From positions 20,199,345 to 20,263,344 of the forward strand of contig NC_135381.1 of NCBI RefSeq assembly GCF_049243985.1: a stretch of 64,000 nucleotides of DNA, written 5' to 3'. Positions within the stretch are counted from its first letter, which is position 1; each line of letters starts with the position of its first letter. The notes beneath the pieces were generated by a model that did not search any database, was not told the origin of the DNA, and saw only the letters and a list, made by a program, of their open reading frames with translations. Positions 22,961 through 33,600 of the stretch are shown here, piece after piece. The position numbers and the translations under genes were made by a program. Source of the stretch: Paroedura picta (lineage: Eukaryota > Chordata > Lepidosauria > Squamata > Gekkonidae).

Positions 22961-23215
22961 CTGGTATTTCTATCGCCGCCGCCGCCGTTATTGTTCAAAT
23001 ACATGTCAGATTTGTTGCTATTGCTTCAATTGCTTATTTAGAGTATTTTAATAAATACAACGCAGCAGTATTGTTATTACTTCTTTGGATTATTGCTGCT
23101 GCTTTTTCACGTTTTATGTAATAAGTGGCAGTAATGTGACAATTGATAGCTTCTTAATGGGTTTTGTACTATATGACATATTAGTGGTATAGTCCGGCAG
23201 GGAATAGATCAGGAT

Positions 23216-23505
23216 GGGTGGCTGTGTTTCTCTGTACCAGTAGAAAACAGCAAGAGTCCAGTAGCACTCAAAAGACTAAAAAATGTGACAGGGTATGAGC
23301 TTTGGTGAGCCACTGCTCACTTCTTCAGATGTTGCTAGTTGTGAAGTCGTGTCCGACCCATGGACAATGATCCTCCAGGCCTTCTTCAGATACAGCTAGA
23401 ATATCTGAGGAAGTGAACAGTGGCTCCCCAACACTCATACATACCCTCCTACAGATTTTTTAGTCTTTAAGGTGCTGCTGGATTCTTGCTGTTTTCTAGT
23501 TTTTA
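23216..23505. repeat. Foldback MITE (GTTGGTCT family) with nested 51-bp BovB piece
   Basis: The left half (AACAGCAAGAGTCCAGTAGC, GGGTATGAGCTTTGGTGAGC) is mirrored by the right half (TTAGTCTTTAAGGTGCTGCT, GGATTCTTGCTGTTTTCTAG). A 51-bp insert (23331-23381) with a perfect 10-bp target duplication TTCTTCAGAT (23321-23330, 23382-23391) interrupts the centre. Confidence 0.85.
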
Positions 23506-23524
23506 TTTTGTGTATTATTGGATT

Positions 23525-23935
23525 TATATTCCACCATTCTCGGCACAGCTGGCTCACTGAATCGCAACAATCATCATATAAAAAACAATAAGGCTAAAAA
23601 CAAAACAAAAATCTACCACACTCCAACCCCCACCAGCCACAACTGATCCCCCCCCCCCTATGTACCAGGGAGATGGTAAAATGGCATCCCAGAGGACAGA
23701 CTAGAACTTCCTTCCCTTCCTTGCTCTGGCCTCAACCAAAGGCCTAGCGGAAGAGCTCTGTCTTACAGACCCTGTGGAACTTTGCCAGCTCCCACAGGAC
23801 CCTTAGTTGTTCCAGGAGCCCATTCCACCAGGCTGGGGCCAGGGCTGAAAAGGCCCTAGTCCTGGTTGAGGCCAGGCAGATTCCAAATGGCGCAGGGACC
23901 TCCAGTCTCTTTGCCGTTGCCAAACACAACAACCT
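23525..23935 (-). repeat. CR1/L2-like LINE 3' portion, minus strand
   Basis: CTCTGGCCTCAACCAAAGGC, GGAAGAGCTCTGTCTTACAG and GAAAAGGCCCTAGTCCTGGT are the reverse complement of the same 3' protein end seen at 14540 and 56210. Contains an 11-C run at 23648-23658. Confidence 0.8.
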
Positions 23936-25040
23936 GCACGGGGTATAAGGAGTTTGCACCCATGTCTATTCAATGAACAAAATCAATGGAGTTGAGTTTG
24001 TAAATTGATTCATCAGTGGATGGAAGTAATTTAAGCAGTAAAATCTTAAGCTCAGCTTTGTTTCTGTAGCAGATTCCTTAATGTCTTTACAGGGCACAAT
24101 GGGAAATGGCTTTGAAATCATCATGTGAAACGAAGTGAGAAATGACATGTTTGAAGGTTTCCCCTGTTGCAATGCTGTTTCTAAGTGAGTCGGCCAGCAA
24201 TTCTCCCCCCCCCCCCCAATTTTGGCATTTCTTTGGAAAGATACAATAAACAAAGCCTTGGCCTTGTTTTTATTGGGATTTACTGGAGCTAATCTGAAGC
24301 ACAGATATTAATTCCTGCATTGCAACCTAGACTTGTCAATTAAAAAAAAAACACTCTGAACTACATATTACCCATTAGGTAAGTTGATAAATTGCTGTGG
24401 GAAAGGGGCTGCCCCAAGGATTAATTTGATTCTTATTTTTTTAATTGAAGGTCTTCTTGCGCTGGGCATCTGCTCCACTTTCCCTTATCTGTCATCATAT
24501 CCTAGAGTAAACACAGTGACAATAGCACTGTGTGTACAAGATGACTCACTTTTCCCTTTTTTGGGAGGAGGGAGTCTGGTTTAGGAATAGTCATTGAATT
24601 ATTGTGGCTGTCACCCTTTGTTCTTCTACCTTAACTGCAGCCAGAGACACAGAAGTTAAACAGGTGAGCTACAACTGATTCTCAGGTCACCCATAGTTAA
24701 ACTGCTGTATTTTTATTGTTAATGGAACATGAGTAGCAACCATGTCTGAGCTGCCAGGCATTTTACAAAGACCCAAGAGCAGCTGGCAAGACAGTGTTTA
24801 TATTTAGAACTCCAGATGATTCATGCATTTCCCCATTGGACTGGGGCTAACTGCTCAAGTGGCAGCAGGACCAGCACCATTCCCTTTTAGTCACGGAAAG
24901 TGTATGGGTGGAATAATTTGGCTATGGTCCACTGACCTCCCCTCCTTTTTCTTCACAGTTCAACAGAGAAACAGGAGAAAGATATTACAATTAGAGGCTT
25001 AGCTGTTATTTGCAGCTTTAAAGATATATTTGTATCTGCC

Positions 25041-25340
25041 TACCAATGTGCCTCTTGTGGCGCAGAGTGGTAAGGCAGCGATATGCTGTCTGAAGCTTTC
25101 TGCCCATAAGGTTGGGAGTTCAATCCCAGCAGCCGGCTCAAGGTTGACTCAGCCTTCCATCCTTCCGAGGTCGGTAAAATGAGTACCCAGCTTGCTGGGG
25201 GGTAAACGGTAATGACTGGGGAAGGCACTGGCAAACCACCCCGTATTGAGTCTGCCATGAAAACGCTAGAGGGCGTCACCCCAAGGGTCAGACATGACTC
25301 GGTGCTTGCACAGGGGATACCTTTACCTTTACCAATGTGC
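25041..25340 (+). repeat. Full-length Sauria-type SINE with target site duplication
   Basis: The element is 25052-25329: tRNA-like head (CTCTTGTGGCGCAGAGTGGT, GGGAGTTCAATCCCAGCAG), Sauria core (TCAAGGTTGACTCAGCCTTC, GAGGTCGGTAAAATGAGTAC) and a BovB-type tail ending in TTTACC repeats. Flanks are a perfect 11-bp duplication TACCAATGTGC (25041-25051, 25330-25340). Confidence 0.93.
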
Positions 25341-25419
25341 ACTTCATGGAACTGATGAAGTGAACTCTAACACACAAAGCTTATGCTGGCATGCATAGAT
25401 TTTTCTCCATTGAGTGCCA

Positions 25420-25745
25420 GATCAGTGATGGCAGGAGGCAAAACTTAAATAGTTCCGCAGGGCCTGCAAAAAGGAGCTCTTCCGTCAGGCATTTGGTTGA
25501 GACCAGGCATAACCGAGAGCGACTGAAGGGCCCCTGCTCCCCCCTCCCTCTCAGAATTCCACCAGAGTGCTCTGGACCTGTTTGCACTGTTGCATTGTTT
25601 ATATTGTTATATTATTATACTGTTAATTATTAATATTGTATGGTTATTCATGTTATAGACTGTTTCATGTATTGTTCATATGTTCTATGTAAACCACCCT
25701 GAGCCTCTGGGGAGGGGGGTATATAAATATAATAAATAAAACTGG
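25420..25745 (+). repeat. CR1/L2-like LINE 3' end
   Basis: CCTGCAAAAAGGAGCTCTTC CGTCAGGCATTTGGTTGAG ends the protein. The tail TGTAAACCACCCTGAGCCTC...ATATAAATATAATAAATAAA is the family 3' terminus. Confidence 0.8.
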
Positions 25746-26674
25746 CAGCTCTAAAAATTACAAATTATCTGTAACATGAGGAAAAGTTTACCAGTGAGAT
25801 GGGGGGTTGTCCAAACTGGTGAACTAGATTAGCGGGTGGTGTGTTCATATTTCAGTAACTCTTTAGTGTTTCAGTGTGCAGCTCTGAAAACTTATTTTGA
25901 AGTGGCAGATACATGGGGTATATGAATGAAACAAGAAAAAACAGTATGGTGTAGTGTCTGTACTGAAGGATTAAGACTGAAGAGACTTGTTTGGGCCAAC
26001 TGGATGTTGCAAGGATAAAATGAAGGAAGGAAAGAATCATGTGTGCTGATCTAAGTCCCTTGCAGTTGATTTCAGCGGGAACCACTTCTGGCGTCAGCTC
26101 TGATTTCTCATCCAATTGGGAGGACATTCTCATGGATTGTATCCTTCACCCATGGAATCCCCAATACCAAATGTCAGATAGACAGAATAAAAAGCAATTC
26201 TGTCTAGCTGGTCTGGAATCAGCGTGAGAGAAGCAGAATTCAAATAACAGGGTTGCAAGCAGCACTTCTTGGTTTCAGCTGAGTATGTCTGATGAGGCTT
26301 TAGGGCAGAGTGGTGCAATTCTAAGAAAAGCAATTTAAGTGCAACTGGATGATATTTTAAAGGAGAAAGGTGATCTAATCTCCTGCTCCCCCCCCCCCAA
26401 AAAAAAACCCATGCTGGGAAAGGCCCAGGCCATGGTTGATGCCCCACAGAGCACCTAACAGATGGTTGCCTGGTGACTTCATTTGGTGCACAGGGACATA
26501 TGGAAGGAGACAGATATGGGTAACTCCTTCCACGTTGTTGCTTCTCCAGTCAAGTTCATATGTCAGGTCTGAAGGCAAGCATTTAACTGCTGCCAGGATA
26601 ATTCCAGAGGTATGAATAAAATGCCTCTGTTGTTCATATGGTGCCACTAGGACTTGTTTTCTGTATAGTTTCTT

Positions 26675-26755
26675 CAGTTCCATGTAAACAGCCTTGAGCC
26701 TTCCGGGAAGACAGTATATAAATGTGAAAAATCAATCAATAAATCAATAACTCAG
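26675..26755 (+). repeat. LINE 3' tail fragment
   Basis: CCATGTAAACAGCCTTGAGC...AGTATATAAATGTG followed by (AATC/AATA)n, the same tail type as 25.7 kb. Confidence 0.7.
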
Positions 26756-27339
26756 CTATGCTCTTCCCTGAGATCTTTATGGGATTCCCCCTCCTCCTCT
26801 CCCCCCCCATAAGCAGCAGGCAGATTCAATGGACAGGGTTGCACACGCACAGACCCCAAGAGAAATCTTTCTCTCTGCTTCAAGACTGTGCCATTCAAAG
26901 GCAGGCAAAATGGTAAAAAAATACTCTTAGATTTTTATTTTTCCCCTCCTTACCTCCAGCAAAGACAGCTGTGTGCGAGGAAAGGTGGGAGGGGGGCAGA
27001 CCCGTGTGCACCCTTCAAACAATATCAGAATTCTGCACCAGGGCAGGTTGAAAGGCCACCTGCAAAGGCACGGAGGGGGGGGGGGATTCCTCTTTCTCTT
27101 CTATATGCAGAGCGCATTGAGATTTGGGGGCGGGCACTGAAGCTATATCGGGTGAAGACAAGAACAAACAGGCAGAACCCCTCATTTGCAAAGACACCTA
27201 AATTGCCACCGTAATTAAATTAAGGTTCACCGGGATGGGTGTTATAAAAGTCTAATATAAAAAAAATAAAACACTACCTAAAATATTGCAGGATTTATTC
27301 GTTTTTAAAGGGACACTTAAAAAAAAAATTCATTGCATT

Positions 27340-27592
27340 GAGCTCCCCAGTTCTGCCTGCAAGGACCCAGCCCCCCGCCGGAAAACGGACTCCCGATGAA
27401 AGTTTCTGATGCAGCCGGCCGGGTAGGAATCCGGGACGGGAGAGGCTCTTGTGCCGGTGCCAGGGGGAGGGGGTGCCGGCGAGACAGCTGACGGGACGCA
27501 GGCGCTTGTAGGGCGCTCGGCCAGGTTTTCTTCCTCGGTCGGCCCGGCCGCTGCGTCCACCCACGCCGGATCCCGCTTCGGTCGGAGAGCCC
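27340..27592 (+). promoter_or_regulatory. FYTTD1-like: CpG-island promoter / 5' UTR of the UIF-like gene
   Basis: GC-rich, CpG-dense DNA extends from about 27.34 to 28.25 kb around the start codon. No TATA box is evident. The island continues into intron 1, so transcription may start at several sites. Confidence 0.6.
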
Positions 27593-27677
27593 ATGGAGGC
27601 ACCGAGCGGGCAGCAAGAGACGGCGACGGCGGCAGGATCGGGGCCCAGCGGCTCAGAGGAGATCGACTTGTCCTTGG
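27593..27677 (+). CDS. FYTTD1-like: UIF-like exon 1 (start, first half of UAP56-binding motif)
   Basis: 85 coding nt. ATG at 27593-27595 lies in a CpG island. Encodes an Ala/Gly/Ser-rich leader then SEEIDLSL; donor GTAGGT at 27678. The G left over joins AT of exon 2 to give Asp, restoring LDDII. Confidence 0.92.
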
Positions 27678-30600
27678 GTAGGTGCGCGCGCTTTGCAGCC
27701 CAAACGCAGGGGGCAACGAGGGATGGATCGTGGGAGGTCGGCCCCCCATTGTGTCAGGGCTGTGTGGGGGGACTGGGCCGGTTCCCTACGCTTCTCATCC
27801 GTTAGCAGAGGGACTGGCACCGTTCTGCGTGGTCCTGCCCAAGGAAGACAACTCCTCCCCCCCCCCCCAAAAAAAATCACCCTTTGCACGCTGGAGTCAG
27901 CGTCTCGGGGCCTTAGTGATAAAAGGAGTCAAGGAAAGGCCACGAAAGGTTGCTGAACCAGGCCTGGGAGCGTGACACGCACTTTGCAAAGTTTCTGCTG
28001 GAAAGTTGCTCCCACCCCACCGCACCCCAGGGAGAGAGGGCCTGCCTCCCCTCCCTTCCCTGTTGCAGGCACCCAAAATAGATCTGCTTGTCACTTGACC
28101 CGGTGCGGGCTCGGGCTATTTACAGCAGCTGACCGGGCAGCCGAAGCCGCTCCCTGGCGGCCAATCGCGGCACACGCCCGATGACGTAGGCAAATCCCCG
28201 CCCCCCCAGGAACTGGGCGGTGCTCCTCGGCCCCCCTCCACTTCCTTGACCCTCTTGTCTCCCCCTCTTCTATTCCGAAGTAGCAGTAACAACAACCCCG
28301 CAAGAGCAACTTAGAGACGGGGGGGGGGGGGGATTCCCAGAGCTGCGCACTTTCAATACACCTCAGAAGTAGATTTTCCTGTTCAGCACAGGAAAATCCA
28401 GCTGCAAAAGCTCGCTGAAAGTGCATTATCCTACGTCTGCAGAATGAGCTTTGTCGGGTATCTGAGCATGGGAGCTTGGATTCTGGAAAGCTGATGCCCA
28501 GAAGATCTTGTCAGTCTCTAACGGGGCTACTGGGCTCAAATCCAGCTCTACAGGCCAACTAAGCTACCCTGTCTGCTAGACACGAGGCCCCATTCATATC
28601 AGGCATTCCTGTCAAAAGTTTGGCTCTGGGGTTTTTGGTCTGAGCTGTCTGTATGCTGCAGCAGACTCCTAACATGCTTCTAGAATGGAATCTTAGGCTG
28701 CCTGCAGGGATGCCCCCACATGTTCTCTCTGCCAGCTGCAGCTTAAGAAAGATAGCTACATGGCCCTTCTCTGGTTTCTTCCTAAAGGCCTAAAGACCAT
28801 TTTCACTATCGTTCTCATTTATTTTCATTTGTTAGTGCCCTTCTTTAACACATTTGAAGTCAGGTACTCCAGCTTTGGGCTTTCCAGGGGTCAGTAATGC
28901 CACACTTCCCATCTGCTTTGATGGAGCTTTTAATATAATCCTGAAATTGTCAAAACCTGCATTACAATGTTGGCATCCTCAACTCTGTAGCCTGCCCTCC
29001 ATCTCTGGCAAAGTATACCCCCACACACACTTGGGAGGGGGAAGAGATGGTGTAGAAATGTTTCAATAAATAAATGGCTCTTCAGTTATCACTTGTTGAA
29101 ATTCGGTGATGAATTTCATTATTTTGTTATCAGGTTTCCATTTAATTGGGGCCACTGATTGTCTAGTGTCTGTCCCTTAAAACAGTTCCTGTTCTTTCCA
29201 TGTTTTTGTCACCCACCCATTTGATCGGTACATGGTACACAATGCTGCCTAGTACCTGACATGGTCACATGCCAGATTATTTCACCAAGAGATGAAGGCT
29301 GGGGGGGTGAGTGTTGGGCTCGGATATGGAGGAAATCCAGGTTTGAATCCCCACTGCACCAATGGGCCAGTCACATTCTCTTGGCCAAGTGCACTTCACA
29401 GTATAGTTGTGAATACGAAAGCAAGCAGAGGAGAATCATTCTCCTCTGGGATAAAAGCTTGATATATAAATATATAAATAAAGAGGAAGTTCTGAGATTA
29501 GCCTGTGGGGTATTTGATATAATGAAAAGAAATGGGGGCCAGACCAAGGCAAAACAAAAAGAAGAAAACAAATGACACAAAAGGAATCTAAAAGTATTCT
29601 GATGAAGCTGAACATGAAAAGCATAGGGGTTATTCAGCTATTAAAAATCCCTTTTCTTTTGCACTTTTCCCCCTCTTCGATAAGCTCTGCAAGCCACATT
29701 TGCCCTTGTTTCACAAAGTTTGGCTTCTGATCCTCCCCTGGCATGACTGTAAGATAAGCAAATGAAAGAAGCTTCCTTGATTTCGTGGGTTTTTTGGGGG
29801 GTGTTTCCTAATCTAGATGATATCATAAAGCGTAACAAGAAAGGATATGTAAAGGCAGCAGGGAACAGATGGAGGCCGTGGCTCAAGAACAGAAATCCAT
29901 CTTACAGCAATGGAAAACCTCGATTTCGGAGCTGGGCACCACAAAGTATGCAAGGTACAAACAAAAGTGGTGAATGGATGAAGGAAGAGGAAATCTCAGA
30001 GTTGAAAGAAGACAGGCAGATTTTATGCACAATCAAGTTTTATTTTGAGAGGTCACTACCCTGGAGCTCTTATTCTGAGATGTTAGCCCTCTTTTCAATG
30101 CTGCACTAACACCCCTTTGCAGCCTATCTTGTGGCATCCACAAGACTGGCTGCATTTCTCTTTAGAATAATGACTTCCACCCATCAAGGATAGGCAGTCC
30201 TCTTGTTCAAAATAATTATTCCCAAGAGGGTGAGGGAGCCATTAGTCAGCCTGTCTTACCAAAGACCTTTCTAACTCGTTACATCTTATTTTCTGCCACT
30301 GATTCATCTCTTCATCAGCTAATGAAATCAGAGGCTAAATTCAGTCCGGGAGTAGCAATCCTAAAATATCAGATGATTATACAGACTTTGCCCCTTCCGA
30401 TCTGCACATTCTTTTTTTTTTTTAGTTTAGCAAAATTATTTTCTCCTTACACCCATATTATATCCAGATTTAATCTTGGCCTGAATCTAAACTCTTCATA
30501 CTAGTGTTTTCTTGCTCAATTAACCATGGTGTTTGGAGATCTGTGAACAGATTTCCTGCTGTGTTTATTCGCTGTAAATAGCAGCCATGCAATCTAGAGG

Positions 30601-33600
30601 AAGCAATCTAGATCCAGGCTGCAGAATGGGTCATCCTTTTACTCTTGTTCCTTCCCCCCAGTTTGGTTGATTCCCTCCCCCCCAGCTGCATGGGGTAAAA
30701 TAGCAGCTCAGGGAGGGGGCAGTGCGAGTCAGGAAAGCATTTACTCCCTTTCTCCTGTCCCAACATTCCAGGGTTGGATTAGGGCATTCACAGTTATGGA
30801 CCCTGCCCCCATGACAGGTCCAATTGTGCCTTCATTCAGTCGGCGTTATTTGACAGACCAGCTTGTTTATTCCAAAGTTATTTGTTTGAGTCCAGCGGCA
30901 CCTTTAAGACCAACAAAGTTTCATTCAAGAGATAATGCTTCATTGGTCTGCTGCTTCAGACCAACACAGCTGCACACATGATTCATTCCTTGAATACGTT
31001 TTTTAAAGGTGGTAGCTGTGAGAAACTTCTGTTTCTAAATAAGTAACCTCATAGAACGGAACTTTATTTAAGTAAAATGAAAGCATGTACAATGAAGGCA
31101 TAGGACTCAGATACAAAGCATAGAAAAAGCAATATAGGGGCTTGCTCTCCCTTCCCCTGGGAATTTGAATCAGGCACAATTCAAAGGAATCAAGATATCA
31201 AGGTAATCATTTGGCCATTGGAACAGCAGGTCTGGGAACTATGGGAAATTAACACAAGGGAGGGAGAGGAATGTGGAGGCATAATGGCAGGAAACGACCT
31301 TGGGGTGTCAAACCAAAGCATCTGTGTTACATCAGGGGAAGACAGGTCAAAGCAACACCTTACCAGGCAACAGAAACAAATCACTGAAGCAGAATAAAAT
31401 CATGGCAGAAAACCTGGGGATTCTGATAGTAGCGCTAAGTTAATAAATTCAAACTCAGTCCTCTCTGGAGTGTCATACAGATTCAGTCATTCCTAGTCTC
31501 AATTTATTCATTTCGATATTTAAACCATCTTGAGACTGCTGTCCTAACCTGGATGCGTTCTCAAGGCCTTCATGTCAATATATCTTTTAAAGTTTGTAGT
31601 TTAGGTTTGGCAAATTGCTCTACGCCAGGCTTTCTCAACTAAGGTTTTGTGAAGCCCTGGGGTTTCTTGATGGCTCCAGAAGGGTTTCCTGAATGGGTGG
31701 GAGCTAATTAAATTTAATATATTTTAAAGCATTTATTGTGATATGACCATATATAGTCATGTTGACCCACCCCTCTCCCAAAATGGCCAGTGATAGGCCT
31801 GGAGGGGGTGGGAAGGGGAGGGCCCTGGGTGGGCATTTGTACAGCTGTGCTTCCCAACCATATTCTCCATGATTCTCCACTTCTGGGGTTTCTCGAAGCC
31901 TGAAGAATGTTTCAGGGGTTACTCAATAGTAAAAGGGCTGAGAAAGGCTGCTCTACACTTGGGAATAGAGTATCCTGGAAAGCTCTTTCAGAAGGGCCCA
32001 GAACTGCTTTTGTTTTCCATTAAGAAGCGCTTGTTGACATGTTGAACTCCACACTGACAACAAGGGAAGGTTTCTGTGAGTGTCGTATGTTATTTTTTAA
32101 ATGAAGACATTTTATACAAAGCCTGAAAATGCAATGAAAAGGCCAATCAATAATGAATGAGGAGAGAAAAAAAGAAATGTGAATAATTAGAAAAGAGATG
32201 ACCGAGACTAAAGAAATGTCATGAGGTATAATTGTGATGTACTTTCATAACAAATATGCCTAAGGAAAAATAATCCATAAACTAAACACAGAACTAGAAA
32301 ATAGATTGTAACAAAGAAACCACTTCTCTCTGTGATGAATGGTTTGGCTGTGAATCAGGGGAGCCATTTATCAAAACGATGTACTAGTAAAGAACAGGAA
32401 GAAAGACTCTGCCACAGGGGAATTTCTCATGCCATGGTCTGCCTTCAGGTAGAGAACCTCCACCTGAATCGGTCCCTGCAGACTTGCTCCACTGATCCCT
32501 AAGGATGGCAAGCGCGCAGGCAAAGCCAAAAATAATTTTTTTCTCAAAGTTGTCACACAAAGCATACCTCTCTAAAGTCCCCCCCCTCCAAATCAGGAAC
32601 GAGATTATTTTTCTTAAGTTTCAAGACTCGTAATTCCATAATGGTTGGCATTCAAAAAGCACTATACATCTATGATTAGATCTATGATTAGATGCATCTA
32701 TGATTAGATGCATAGGTGTTTCAATGGGAGAAGGTTTGAATTTAAAAAAAAATTAGCAGGCATCACGGGACCTTTAAAACGTTGAGAACGTTGAGCTCTC
32801 TGGAGGAAGTAGTGGGTAAAGGTGAAAAGAATAAAAAGCAAGCACTTTAAACATCACAGATGTTTCTGTTTTCTACACAAGAAATCACAGTCTCTACCAT
32901 GCATTTCTTTAGGACCCTACAGGTTTCGAGGAGGGTTTAGAAAACAGCAGTATTACAGAAAACAATTTTGGAATGGCATGACGGGTCCCCGGCGAAGAAC
33001 AGCCATTGGGCCAAATGGCACAAGTCCCTTAAATCGACCTGCATCAGCTGAACAACAGGTAGGGCCAAGATTACATCCCATTTTTCCAAATAGGTTTTTA
33101 AGGAGGAAATCAAACTTGGTATGTTAATGGCGAGTGATGGACTAATCCGGTTAATTTCTAGGGCAAGCAGGATGAAACCATGTTGGAGGGGAACAGTGAT
33201 GGAGTAGGAGCCAGTCCACAGCAGGGACAGCCCATACAGGTCAAGCAAGTCAGACATCCAAATGCTTTCCCACCTACACGAAGGTAAAAATGTGGTATAT
33301 CCATCATCTATGGATTTAAAATGTTTTGCAATTATACAGCATCCAATTTCAGGGGCAGGTTTCAGGTTATTGTGGATGGATACCTAGCCATCCAAGAGCC
33401 CCTTGTGGCGCAGAGTGGTAAGGCAGCAGACATGCAGTCTGAAAGCTCTGCCCATGAGGCTGGGAGTTCAATCCCAGCAGCCGGCTCAAGGTTGACTCAG
33501 CCTTCCATCCTTCCGAGGTCGGTAAAATGAGTACCCAGCTTGCTTGCTGGGGGGTAAAATGGTAATGACTGGGGAAGGCACTGGCAAACTACCCCGTATT

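Larger units (their letters stand above)
22961..27339. other. Intergenic region between the two divergent genes
   Basis: Separates the LRCH2 and UIF-like promoters. Repeats are listed separately. The parts 23.96-25.04, 25.75-26.67 and 26.76-27.34 kb show nothing recognisable; a diffuse GC-richer patch sits near 26.95-27.2 kb. Confidence 0.6.
29955..32912 (+). other. FYTTD1-like: UIF-like intron 2
   Basis: Contains a GTTGGTCT-family copy (30888-30985), a hAT-like element (31624-31948) and a short TCTATGATTAGATGCA repeat (32665-32710). Otherwise nothing recognised. Confidence 0.65.

Noticed and set aside
29764-30109. 115-codon frame containing exon 2 of the UIF-like gene with intron on both sides
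   Set aside because: Good splice sites and the joined UAP56-binding motif show that only 29817-29954 is coding.
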